From positions 1 through 27,617 of the forward strand of contig JALNWK010000040.1 in assembly GCA_023230925.1 (NCBI GenBank): a DNA stretch of 27,617 nucleotides. The letters run 5' to 3'. Source of the stretch: Limnochordia bacterium. Its GTDB lineage: Bacteria; Bacillota; Limnochordia; DUMW01. Position numbers and translations under genes: made by a program. Of this stretch, positions 7,899 to 15,977 are shown one piece after another. The first letter of the stretch is position 1; every line of letters begins with the position of its first letter. The notes beneath the pieces are model-generated. The model saw nothing but the letters and a program-made list of their open reading frames with translations. It was not told the DNA's origin and made no database searches.

Positions 7899-7970
7899 CA
7901 ATATCACTCCTAAACTAGTATGGGAGTAGTATATGCTTTCTGCGGATATTTACGTTAACAGAAGAAGCCA

Positions 7971-9044
7971 TTATTGCCATTGGGCAATCCGTCTGAGCAC
8001 AATTTCCAGTGTTTGCTGATCAGCAACACCCCGGATACTGCTGAACCAGACCCCCTCGGGGCGTAATGTTTCAAAAACCATAGGAAGCTCCTCAATATCG
8101 ATATCCAGTTGAATTCCCTTTTGAACCTGTTGAATTCGTTGGTAAACCGCAACCCATTGGGCATATCCCTCATGACCTGCCCCTGGAACCCATTGGACTG
8201 CATCTAGTTCAGGAATGCCCAAGATGCAGTTAAGGTGCTTCAACGCACCGGGTCCGTCTAAGTGGTAAATCGATCGGTCGAGAAAACGGCATTCTTCAAT
8301 AAGACCGGGCAGAAAGAATTCCTCAAACATCCTGGGGCTGATCATGCAGGAGAAGTCAGAAGAAACGATGTAGTACTTTCCGGGATACACAAGGGGAGTC
8401 CACGAAGTGATGGGCATCCCGGCATCGCGCAGTAGCTCATAAAAGAGCCCATAGACATGAGAATACTCCTCGGTGCTCTGTTTTAGTTTTTCCTGCACAA
8501 ATACTGGGTGGTCAATCAGATCCAAGGCAAGTCTTTGTGGATCCCGTAGGGCAGCAAGATGGTCGCCACCGGGATGAAAGTCTGTTAGACCAACAAGGAA
8601 ATTGCCTTGCCCAAACTGGAGAAGCTCCTTGGTAAATCTCATCGTTGCCGTAAACAATGGATGCTCCGGGTCAAATACAGCAGTTTTTGCATCATCTTCC
8701 CAGTCATCCACACAAGGAGTGGTCCATGCCGTTGTCTCTCCGAACTCGTACCCGCAACCGTACCACGCGCTGAAGATCTCCGGGCCCATGTTAGGCCAAG
8801 CGACCGGAAGTGTCTCCGCGGGATACCTGTAGTTGGCTAAATCTATGGCGATTTGCTCGGCGCGAAAAGAGACATCCAGCCATCTTTCTCTATGATGTGC
8901 ATAGGTCTTTACAGGGACCCTCCTCGGGTTTTCTATCAAGAACCTAATCCCACTCACCGGCGGTCGATCAAAGATTTCACGGTGCCAAAAAGCTTCAAAG
9001 CGTTGGTTCACTTCCTCAAAATCCGGTTTCAAACAATATTCCAT
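7971..9044 (-). CDS. URO-D/methyltransferase-fold protein, HxD variant
   Basis: A 357-residue protein of the uroporphyrinogen-decarboxylase-like TIM-barrel group, not a heme-pathway HemE. The C-terminal half has the family landmarks SWTPLVYPGKYYIVSSDFS, CMISPRMFEEFFLPGL, YHLDGPGALKHL and VQWVPGAG. At the position where corrinoid methyltransferases have a zinc-binding H-x-C, this protein has His261-Leu-Asp263, so a thiolate zinc site is unlikely. The N-terminal region is rich in tryptophan and tyrosine (WPNMGPEIFSAWYGCGYEFG). ATG 9044 follows AGGGTGA. The reaction is unknown; relatives are often found near glycoside-degradation genes. It may be co-transcribed with the AhpD-like gene. Confidence 0.8.
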   Translation of the reverse strand: MEYCLKPDFEEVNQRFEAFWHREIFDRPPVSGIRFLIENPRRVPVKTYAHHRERWLDVSFRAEQIAIDLANYRYPAETLPVAWPNMGPEIFSAWYGCGYEFGETTAWTTPCVDDWEDDAKTAVFDPEHPLFTATMRFTKELLQFGQGNFLVGLTDFHPGGDHLAALRDPQRLALDLIDHPVFVQEKLKQSTEEYSHVYGLFYELLRDAGMPITSWTPLVYPGKYYIVSSDFSCMISPRMFEEFFLPGLIEECRFLDRSIYHLDGPGALKHLNCILGIPELDAVQWVPGAGHEGYAQWVAVYQRIQQVQKGIQLDIDIEELPMVFETLRPEGVWFSSIRGVADQQTLEIVLRRIAQWQ

Positions 9045-9264
9045 ATGTCATTCACCCTGCCTTCAATCAGCTTCTCTTCTACTAGTTCTCCAATGTGTCT
9101 ATTGTCCCTGCGCGGCTGACGCTGGTTGAGACTCTAGACTTCTCTCATGCACTGTAGAGGAAATTCTTAATAAAATCCATGTCTAGGCTGAAAATGTGCA
9201 TGTCGCCAAAGTCGGATTTGGGATACAATTAACGTAGTAATACATCCGTTTACCCGTTTCTACA

Positions 9265-9286
9265 CATAAACGTTAACTGTTATACT
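9265..9286 (+). promoter_or_regulatory. Extended -10 promoter with cre-like site
   Basis: TATACT (9281-9286) preceded by TGT makes an extended -10 upstream of the TTG-start URO-D-like gene; a weak TTCTAC lies at -35 (9258-9263). Just upstream, 9265-9278 reads CATAAACGTTAACT, centred on AACGTT. It agrees with the Bacillus cre consensus at most positions but lacks the leading TG and the last A. Control by a CcpA/LacI-type repressor is a guess. Confidence 0.35.
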
Positions 9287-9335
9287 CGATGCTTCCTGTT
9301 AGTCGTTTTAATCCAGCTGAAAGAGGGGGAGTAAG

Positions 9336-10343
9336 TTGAATAGTAGAGAACTCATTACTAGGGTAATCGAGTTTGATCGTCCAGCACGAATAGGCTGGGA
9401 CTTTGGCGGTGGTCCTTCGGATCTTAGAGGGTGTGGCGTAAGGTATGACCGGACAGAGAGATTGGAGGAGCATCGCAAGTGGGGATACCATGAAGAACTA
9501 CTTAAGCAAGTACCTCACTTCAAAGGTTTGGTCTATGAAGATGAATGGGGCAATATCTGGGGTCGCCTAGATGGGGCAAGCAAGGGCGAAGTAGTTAGGG
9601 GCGTTTTGGAGGACGGGTTTGACAGACTAGGTGAGATCGCCTTTCCTCATTTTGTTGTTGAAGACATCGAGAGATTGAAGGAGGCCAGAGAGCGTCACGC
9701 AGACAAGTTCCTCATGGGTGGACTACCGGGTTTTACTTTCAATATTATGCGTAAGATGCGGCGGATGGAGAACTTCCTGATGGATACGCTGCTTGCCAAA
9801 GACGAGATCACCAAACTTGGTGCAAAGATCGAAAGCATGTTAGCTGAGAACATATCTTTCTATTGCGATGCCGGCTTTGATGCCATACTCTTCGGAGAGG
9901 ACTGGGGAAGCCAGGAGGCCTTACTCATTAGCCCGCCCAGCTGGCGAGAACTTTTTGCGCCTTCCTTCCGACGTCTATGTGGTCAAGCCCATGAAGGCGG
10001 GCTTAAGGTGATGATGCACTCCTGCGGAAACATAGCAGAGATCATCCCGGACTTGATTGAGGTGGGAGTTGACGTACTACAACTTGATCAGCCAGGTCTT
10101 TTTGGATTAGAATACTTGTCCCAGTATTCAGGGAAAGTTACCTTCTGGTCACCGGTGGATATTCAGAAGGTTATGCCCACAGGTAATCGGGAATTGATTG
10201 AAAAAACAGCCGATGATATGATGACCTACCTAGGTAGAGGCGGCGGGTTTATCGCCAAGGATTATCCCCAGTGGGATGTGCTTGGTGTCAAACCGGAGTG
10301 GGTGAAATGGGCCAAGGATCGTTTCCTGGCTCACAGTTACTAA
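9336..10343 (+). CDS. URO-D/corrinoid methyltransferase-fold protein, HxC variant
   Basis: A 335-residue protein of the uroporphyrinogen-decarboxylase-like family. Landmarks are the N-terminal MNSRELITRVIEFDRPARIG, the central DAILFGEDWGSQEALLISP, LFAPSFRRLCGQAHEGG, and MMHSCGNIAEIIPDLIEVGV. His228 and Cys230 match the H-x-C zinc ligands of MtaA/MtbA-type methyltransferases, but there is no cysteine downstream to act as the third ligand, so catalysis by the classical zinc-thiolate route is doubtful. TTG 9336 is the start, with GAGGGGGAG 5-6 nt upstream. Divergent from the other URO-D-like gene, with 291 nt between. No corrinoid protein or RamA-like activator is in the window. Substrate unknown; proteins like this are common in plant-polymer degraders. 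Confidence 0.85.
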   Translation: MNSRELITRVIEFDRPARIGWDFGGGPSDLRGCGVRYDRTERLEEHRKWGYHEELLKQVPHFKGLVYEDEWGNIWGRLDGASKGEVVRGVLEDGFDRLGEIAFPHFVVEDIERLKEARERHADKFLMGGLPGFTFNIMRKMRRMENFLMDTLLAKDEITKLGAKIESMLAENISFYCDAGFDAILFGEDWGSQEALLISPPSWRELFAPSFRRLCGQAHEGGLKVMMHSCGNIAEIIPDLIEVGVDVLQLDQPGLFGLEYLSQYSGKVTFWSPVDIQKVMPTGNRELIEKTADDMMTYLGRGGGFIAKDYPQWDVLGVKPEWVKWAKDRFLAHSY

Positions 10344-10673
10344 CAGGACAAGGAAGATTCTGCCAAGGAGCTGGACCTCGGCTCAAAGGAAACTATAAGC
10401 GAAGTAGACCTATACTTTGATTCTAACTTTGATTTTCGCATCCGGAACCTGGAGATCTTGTATGACCACAACGTCATTCCGTCTATTGTACGAGACCGTG
10501 ATCTGCTCTACGTCATAGACGGAAAGTGGGAGCTTTTGCAAAGGGTAAGAGGCAACTACCAGCGACGTAACCGTCTGCAATCTGAGCCAGTGTCAACGGA
10601 CAAGATAAAGCTCCAGTTCCATGCCACTAATGGCGGGGATACCTTCGGTCTATACGAACTCCGCGTCTACTAG
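10344..10673 (+). pseudogene. C-terminal remnant of FAD-dependent oxidoreductase
   Basis: Immediately after the URO-D stop, and in the same frame, about 109 codons without a start read as the beta-sandwich that ends glycan-associated FAD-dependent oxidoreductases. Diagnostic pieces are ISEVDLYFDSNFDF, SIVRDRDLLYVIDGKWELL, VRGNYQRRNRLQSEPVSTDK and the closing FHATNGGD...YELRVY, matching the family pattern 'P-E-T-V-R-D-Y-x-I-E..DGKW..V.GNYQRR...P..TD.L.L...ATNG...YE.RVY'. No FAD-binding GxGxxG region is present anywhere upstream, so at least 400 residues have been deleted. A short in-frame ATG at 10458 would give 71 residues, but no ribosome site supports it. Confidence 0.7.
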
Positions 10674-10716
10674 TACCGATGTTTTTGTGAACCAGAACCA
10701 ATGAGTAACCGTCATA

Positions 10717-10742
10717 GGGCCAGCACACCCTTGTGCTGGCCC
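10717..10742 (+). terminator. Hairpin terminator after the remnant
   Basis: GGGCCAGCACA (10717-10727) and TGTGCTGGCCC (10732-10742) make a perfect 11-bp GC-rich stem with a 4-nt loop, followed by CTTCTGATTT. It probably ends the URO-D transcript together with the dead oxidoreductase segment. Confidence 0.75.
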
Positions 10743-11012
10743 CTTCTGATTTCCAAGCCTTACAGGCCAAAGGCAACCCGCTATTCGGGCAGCTTTGCAC
10801 TTATGGATGACCTGGCTAAAACTCGCTTCTAAAGTCACTTTTTGGGGGCGAAAGGGGTCCTATCATCTTTTCCGAAGTTTCTAACAGCAAAAAGGACAAA
10901 CAAGTCTGCATTATGGCTTCCTAAGTCCTAGTTGCGGAAGTGCTATAGCACCCGTCTATTCCCTGCTTATTTGTGTTACCATATTCACGAGGCTATCAAA
11001 GGAGGTCATATC
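10743..11012. promoter_or_regulatory. Upstream region of the alkD-tldDE cluster with 12-bp palindrome
   Basis: The 270 bases hold no gene. GTGCTATAGCAC at 10940-10951 is a perfect 12-bp palindrome. It sits in the 17-nt spacer between a weak -35 (TTGCGG, 10932-10937) and a -10-like TCTATT (10955-10960), the usual place for a repressor site. The promoter match is modest. Confidence 0.3.
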
Positions 11013-11726
11013 ATGGACTGGGTGATTGTGGTAAAGGCGGATCTCGCCAAATTCGCTGATGAAGAGAGGGCCCAACACTCTGCTCGATTCTTCCAGACTC
11101 AACCGGGGGGATACGGGCAGGGAGATCGGTTTCTTGGTATCCGGGTCCCTGATCAAAGGAAGATTGCACGAAAGTACTACCGGGACATCCCTCTGGAGGA
11201 CGTAGAGTTGCTTCTTCAAGATGCCATCCATGAGCACCGGCTGACCGCATTACTTATCCTGACCTACAAGTTCGAAAAAACGTCCACTATACAGCGGCAA
11301 GCCATAGTGGAACTGTACCTACGCAACATCCCATATATTAACAACTGGGATCTGGTGGATACATCCGCATACAAGATCCTCGGGGCCTACCTGTTCGAAG
11401 TTGAAGATAAGAGTATACTCTACGAATTGGCCGAAGCACAAAACCTGTGGGCTCAGCGGATCGCCATGATCGCGACCTTTTACTTTATAAAACACAACGA
11501 ATTTGATGATGCACTGCACATTGCGACATTGCTTCTCGATCATGAACATGATCTAATCCACAAAGCCGTAGGATGGATGCTGCGGGAGATCGGAGAGCGG
11601 GATTTCCAAGTGGAATTCGCGTTTTTGAAAGCACACTACAAAGACATGCCAAGGGTAATGCTGCAATATGCCATCGAAAAGTTCGAACAGGAATTACGGC
11701 AAGCATTTAGACAGCATTCGATCTGA
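11013..11726 (+). CDS. AlkD-like DNA alkylation repair glycosylase
   Basis: A 237-residue HEAT-repeat protein of the AlkC/AlkD family, which excises N3- and N7-alkylated purines without flipping the base. The length equals that of Bacillus cereus AlkD. Its key residues are kept: Trp112 and Asp116 in NWDLVDTSA correspond to Trp109/Asp113, and Trp188 in HKAVGWMLRE to Trp187. The early block YGQGDRFLGIRVPDQRKIA is also typical. The frame stays open upstream to 10932, but ATG 11013 has AAAGGAGGT 6 nt before it, so I reject the longer start. It is followed 67 nt later by tldD on the same strand, possibly one transcript; a functional link between the two is not known. Confidence 0.92.
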   Translation: MDWVIVVKADLAKFADEERAQHSARFFQTQPGGYGQGDRFLGIRVPDQRKIARKYYRDIPLEDVELLLQDAIHEHRLTALLILTYKFEKTSTIQRQAIVELYLRNIPYINNWDLVDTSAYKILGAYLFEVEDKSILYELAEAQNLWAQRIAMIATFYFIKHNEFDDALHIATLLLDHEHDLIHKAVGWMLREIGERDFQVEFAFLKAHYKDMPRVMLQYAIEKFEQELRQAFRQHSI

Positions 11727-11793
11727 GGTAACGAACAAGGATTCCTGACCTGCAAGCAGAAGGAAATTAGCAGGGGAAAGGAGATGAAGCTTC

Positions 11794-13284
11794 GTGAACA
11801 TGCATCTTGAACAATATGATAGCATTAAAGAGATAACAATGAAGGCAAGTGTCGCATCTGACGTTTACGCAATCACAAGACTGCAGGATGCTACAAGCAT
11901 CAGGATCAATGTAGTCGATGGTAAGGTGGACGGCATCCACAGAAACAGCAAGCGAGGCACTGGCGTTCAGGTGTTTACCAAGGACGGACTCAGTGGTTTC
12001 TCCTCTGCCGATCGGATTGACCCAGGGGAAGTGGAGAGGCTTATAGGTAGCGCTGCGGAATTGGCTAAAAAGTCACCAGTGGCGGGGGGTCATACCAACA
12101 CTGAAGTATTCAACCTTCAAAAACACGAGGTTAGGCGCCCTGCCCAGATCGACTACAACCTAAACAAGCTGGATCTCCGCACATTAGAGAACGCATTAAT
12201 CGAGATCAACAATGAGACCAGGGCTTTGGGCTCAGAACTGTCTGTCTCTACCGGATTGTTTATCGGCTATGAAGAATGGCGAATCTTTCGGTCCGACGGT
12301 ACCGATGTACATTTTGCCATCCCCCGGTGTATCATTCGTAACGGGATCTCCGCCCGCACCGAGGGAAGGGCATCAAGCACAATGGCGAATATCAGTGGGG
12401 TGGACCCTAGGGTCTTGATTAGCGATGAGTATCGCCAACTGTTGCGGAGACGTTCAGAGACAGCGGCCAACATAGCAATGAACTTGACGAAGGCTACCCC
12501 GATTAAAGCTGGTCACTATAAGCTGGTTATTGATTATTCCCTAGCCATGGTTCTTGCCCACGAAGCCTTTGGTCACGCGGCGGAGGTGGACCGGGCGGAA
12601 AGCACTATCCTGGCCAAAAACGGTAAGTTTCGCACGGGAGAAGTGGTTGCTGCTCCTATTGTATCCATTGTGGACGGTCCCATCTTAGGGGATAATGGTG
12701 ATCAGCCCTTCAGTGTCAATGGAGTACCCCGGGATACTGTTACCATCGTGGAAAATGGCGTCCTTAAGGACGGACTGGCCGATGTATTCTCTGCAAGGGA
12801 AGCCGGTGTAAGAAATACCGGTGCAGCTAGAGCTCAAAGTTACGAACACCTGCCAATCCCTCGGATGTCCAATATTCGACTTACCGTCAATAATGCCTAC
12901 CCGATTAATCAGGACTTTGAAGACATTACTCCATCCCAGTTACGTACTCTATTGGAGGAAGCGGGTCTGCTCAAAGAAGATGAACAGATCCTTTATCTGT
13001 CTGGAGCGATGGGGGGACAGGTCAACCCAGCTACGGGGGATTTCGTCTTTACTTGTTCCGGAGTCTATGAACTAAGGGAAGAAGCAATCCCAAGGCAAGC
13101 AACCAGTTTCAGTGGACAAATCCTTTCGGCTCTAAAGGCCATATCCGGCGGATTAGGCTCGGTAAACAGTAATGCAGCGGGTACCTGTGGTAAAAGCGGT
13201 CAGATGGTATCCTGTGGAGGCGGATCAAATCTGTTTATTGTCATCGAAAAAGATCAGAAGATCACGATCGGGGGTGGCCAATGA
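11794..13284 (+). CDS. tldD: Metalloprotease subunit TldD
   Basis: Catalytic subunit of the TldD/TldE heterodimeric zinc protease, which degrades unfolded peptides and matures some ribosomally made peptides (microcin B17, CcdA turnover in E. coli). 496 residues. The HExxxH zinc motif appears as HEAFGHAAEVD near residue 256, with the downstream family block GAARAQSYEHLPIPRMSNI and the glycine-rich end (GTCGKSGQMVSCGGG) that includes the third metal ligand, cysteine. GTG 11794 has AAAGGAGAT about 9 nt upstream; ATG 11800 or ATG 11839 are alternatives. The last codons overlap tldE by 4 nt, implying coupled translation. No peptide precursor gene was found next to it. Confidence 0.93.
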   Translation: MNMHLEQYDSIKEITMKASVASDVYAITRLQDATSIRINVVDGKVDGIHRNSKRGTGVQVFTKDGLSGFSSADRIDPGEVERLIGSAAELAKKSPVAGGHTNTEVFNLQKHEVRRPAQIDYNLNKLDLRTLENALIEINNETRALGSELSVSTGLFIGYEEWRIFRSDGTDVHFAIPRCIIRNGISARTEGRASSTMANISGVDPRVLISDEYRQLLRRRSETAANIAMNLTKATPIKAGHYKLVIDYSLAMVLAHEAFGHAAEVDRAESTILAKNGKFRTGEVVAAPIVSIVDGPILGDNGDQPFSVNGVPRDTVTIVENGVLKDGLADVFSAREAGVRNTGAARAQSYEHLPIPRMSNIRLTVNNAYPINQDFEDITPSQLRTLLEEAGLLKEDEQILYLSGAMGGQVNPATGDFVFTCSGVYELREEAIPRQATSFSGQILSALKAISGGLGSVNSNAAGTCGKSGQMVSCGGGSNLFIVIEKDQKITIGGGQ

Positions 13285-14603
13285 TGAACCGCGCATATAG
13301 TGACCAATTCTGCAATAAGCTTGACCAGTCTTTAAATGATCAGATGTCGGCTAAAGCACCGGATAATTTACGGATTGCCGGTTGGAGGTACTTCGTTTCC
13401 GAACAGGAAGTCACTTCCATCGGTCTGCATGAAAATAAAGTCGGAGGACCGTATGCCGCCCCTTCGATCAATAAGAAGCTTACTGGGCATATTCATATTA
13501 TCTGGCATGATGGCAGCCATACCCATGCAAGTCTCGATCGCAGCATCGATACGGATTTTGATCAATGGCTCGTGCTCTTTAGGCAAGCATCCTTCGTGGA
13601 TCCAGATCAACCCGGCATTCTCGCCCCCCGGGAGTATCCGCGGGTAAACCTTTGGGACGGAAATATTGCCCGTCTACCAGTCGAAAAGCATTTTGAGCTT
13701 ATCGAGGGTTCAACCCAAAGATTGAAGGACGATGGGATTGGGACTATTGATGGAGGAACCAACAGCAGTATCGGGTGGCAGAGGATCCGAAACAGCGCCG
13801 GATTAGACATTTACTATCCAGTAAGCGGGTGCTCCTTCGGGTTTTACGCAGATAACACCTTCGGCAAGTCCTACGGCAAACGTCGACTAGCAACAGATTC
13901 TGAGAAGAATCACGTGATCTCAACCGTGGGCAAGATGACTGCCCGGCTCAAGGAGCCGTCAACAGTATCCCTTCCATCAGGCAAGATGCCCATTTTGCTA
14001 ATGCCAGATGTCACAGCCCTATTCTTGAGTCAATACATCCAAAATAACCTTGCAGGTGGTGCGGTAGTGGAAGGACACAGTGCCTTTACTTGTGATGATT
14101 TCCGCGCCAAAAGACAGATCCTATCGAAGAGCCTCTCTGTGTACATCGAGCCCCTACGGAATCATGAATACGGCTCCGCACCCTGCACAGTAGAGGGTAT
14201 ACCGTCAAAGAGATTAGCAGTAATCAAGGACGGCTGTCTGCAGACGCCTTTGCTTAACCGTAAATACGCAAATAAGGCAAATATGGAGCCAACCCCAGCG
14301 GGTCCATTGCTCATTCCCCGACAAGGAAAGCTAGAGGATCTTGTTGAGGGGATTGATCGGGGAATCATGGTTCTGAGTGTACTCGGGTTGCACGCCCAAG
14401 ATACCGCTTCCGGATCCTATTCTGTGACCGCAGACCAGGCTTTGGTCATTGAAAGGGGACAGTTAAAGGGGAAGATCAAGGCAACGATCGCTGGTAACCT
14501 ATTTGCACAATTAAGCTCCCCGGACTTTGCCTTTGGCTTTGATGAGTTCTCGGATCATCCAGGTCTTCGGATTATGGCTGATGTCACAGTGGAAAAACAC
14601 TAA
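13281..14603 (+). CDS. tldE: TldD/PmbA-family partner subunit TldE
   Basis: Non-catalytic partner (PmbA/TldE) that closes the TldD active-site chamber. 440 residues. It lacks a HExxxH motif, as expected, but shows the paralogous layout: an N-terminal domain, NNLAGGAVVEGHSAFTCDDF in place of the metal motif, the NRKYANKANMEPTPAGPLLI segment and a final glycine/serine-rich sheet (AQDTASGSYSVTADQALVIE). Start ATG 13281 overlaps the tldD stop as ATGA; ATG 13284 is directly adjacent. A terminator follows within 30 nt, so alkD-tldD-tldE probably ends here. Confidence 0.9.
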   Translation: MMNRAYSDQFCNKLDQSLNDQMSAKAPDNLRIAGWRYFVSEQEVTSIGLHENKVGGPYAAPSINKKLTGHIHIIWHDGSHTHASLDRSIDTDFDQWLVLFRQASFVDPDQPGILAPREYPRVNLWDGNIARLPVEKHFELIEGSTQRLKDDGIGTIDGGTNSSIGWQRIRNSAGLDIYYPVSGCSFGFYADNTFGKSYGKRRLATDSEKNHVISTVGKMTARLKEPSTVSLPSGKMPILLMPDVTALFLSQYIQNNLAGGAVVEGHSAFTCDDFRAKRQILSKSLSVYIEPLRNHEYGSAPCTVEGIPSKRLAVIKDGCLQTPLLNRKYANKANMEPTPAGPLLIPRQGKLEDLVEGIDRGIMVLSVLGLHAQDTASGSYSVTADQALVIERGQLKGKIKATIAGNLFAQLSSPDFAFGFDEFSDHPGLRIMADVTVEKH

Positions 14604-14629
14604 GACAACAAATAGACTAATGCACTACA

Positions 14630-14665
14630 AAGAGCAAAGGTGAAGTTTATCTTTGCTCTTGTTTT
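14630..14665 (+). terminator. Intrinsic terminator of tldDE
   Basis: AAGAGCAAAG (14630-14639) pairs with CTTTGCTCTT (14651-14660) around an 11-nt loop, followed directly by GTTTTAT. It is the only hairpin in the window with a near-classical T-tract. Confidence 0.8.
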
Positions 14666-14964
14666 ATCATAGTTGATGCTATTTAGTCCTAGATTACCCG
14701 CAGGAAGGGTATACTTGCAAAGGACGTAGATCTAATGGTCGGTATCGTTGCACTTAACGTATCCTCTAGACTGTCTTGCGAGCTATTCCCCAAAAAGGTT
14801 GTCTTAGAGCGTCTTCGCCAACTGGATTGGCTAGGAGAATCATGAACGTCCCCTATGATCTATAGTAGTGGAAATACCCTGTTTTTCGTGGTTCCTTTCT
14901 AGCATTACAACTTATTACCTTAGCAACTTTGCGGATTTCATTGCAGCGTTTTTGTGTATCCTAG
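14666..14964. other. Gene-free stretch between tldE and PAP2 gene
   Basis: The convergent gap after tldE is about 360 bases including the terminator. A 46-codon plus-strand frame ends at TGA 14843-14845 with LERLRQLDWLGES, but it has no start with a ribosome site and no family match I recognise. I see no second hairpin for the minus-strand phosphatase gene. Confidence 0.3.
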
Positions 14965-15822
14965 CTAGGACTTGGAGGAATCCAGTCTAAGAACCTGGAA
15001 TAACCAGGGCGACCCCGCACTAACCCAAAATCCCAGAACGCTGTAGCAAACAACAGTGACTAAGGTTCCTCTAATCCCATCCAGCACCGGAATTGTATCT
15101 AAAGCCAACTTTAACAAGAAAAGACCGGCAAATCCTAAGACAACCTTGATTATTTGCTTCCATACAAGCGTCTGTTCTTTGAAATCAAGACAGGTCTGCT
15201 CAACTCCATATCCCCAAAGAAAACCGAGAAACAGACCGGCGATCATGGGTCCGTCACCCTGGGGGTGATTGAGGAACATAAAGAAGGATACTGCCAGCGT
15301 TACAAGAAACCACTGTCTACTACCAGGCTCGAGCCTAATATTCGCAAGGGCAAACTGGTACAGACCCAAAAGAACAAGCCCAATTACTAATCCACCAATC
15401 ACATCAATAGGATAGTGAACCCCCAGATAGATCCGGGAGAAGGACACTAAGACCACAAATAAGGATGCAAAGATATACAGCCAACGCCGTTTAACCCTAA
15501 GGGCCACATAACCGAGGAAGGTAGTCGTAGTCTGGGCATGACCGCTGGGAAAAGAATAACCGGGCTGAGAGACTCGGTGTAATCTTTGGGGTGGCCGTTC
15601 TGTTGCAAAGGCATATTTGAAAGCTGAGTTGGTATAAGCTGATAGCATAAACAACGAGGCCAATCGCACAGTAAAACGTTTCTCATACACCCAGTAAAGG
15701 ATCGGAAAGAGCAAGACATAGTTCTCAAGCCGACAGACAAAGGTAACAGCGTCGATTAACCAGTTAAGGACGGGTGTTGCCCATTGCTGAACTAGAACAA
15801 TTAGACTGGTATCAGTCACCAT
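14965..15822 (-). CDS. PAP2-family membrane phosphatase
   Basis: A 285-residue integral-membrane acid phosphatase/phosphotransferase of the PAP2 class, probably acting on lipid phosphates such as undecaprenyl diphosphate or phosphatidylglycerophosphate outside the membrane. All three catalytic motifs are kept: KxxxxxxRP as KYAFATERP (69-77), PSGH (92-95) and SRxxxxxHxxxD as SRIYLGVHYPID (129-140). Six or more hydrophobic segments run through the chain. The open frame extends 58 codons further upstream, but ATG 15822 follows GGGAGG by about 4 nt and begins the first conserved part. Divergent from the NERD-helicase gene, sharing a 155-nt gap. Confidence 0.9.
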   Translation of the reverse strand: MVTDTSLIVLVQQWATPVLNWLIDAVTFVCRLENYVLLFPILYWVYEKRFTVRLASLFMLSAYTNSAFKYAFATERPPQRLHRVSQPGYSFPSGHAQTTTTFLGYVALRVKRRWLYIFASLFVVLVSFSRIYLGVHYPIDVIGGLVIGLVLLGLYQFALANIRLEPGSRQWFLVTLAVSFFMFLNHPQGDGPMIAGLFLGFLWGYGVEQTCLDFKEQTLVWKQIIKVVLGFAGLFLLKLALDTIPVLDGIRGTLVTVVCYSVLGFWVSAGSPWLFQVLRLDSSKS

Positions 15823-15977
15823 TTTCCCTCCCAGCCATTCATACCTTAGTCTTATTCTCCTTTGAGACGTTGTCATTGTCAAGCCCGGCATGGTGGTATC
15901 CTTTGATGTCTGAGAAGGAAATAGCGCATTATGCGTAGAAGATAATGCCAAAATCTGATTCTTTGGAGGGGTGGACG

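Noticed and set aside
9107..9227. Minus-strand mini-frame reading FGDMHIFSLDMDFIKNFLYSA in the gap between the URO-D genes
   Set aside because: It reads like protein, but is under 30 codons, lacks a ribosome site, and lies where promoters for the divergent genes are needed.
10458..10673. 71-residue small protein
   Set aside because: Similarity to the end of FAD-dependent oxidoreductases begins upstream of its ATG, which has no Shine-Dalgarno, so it is a remnant.
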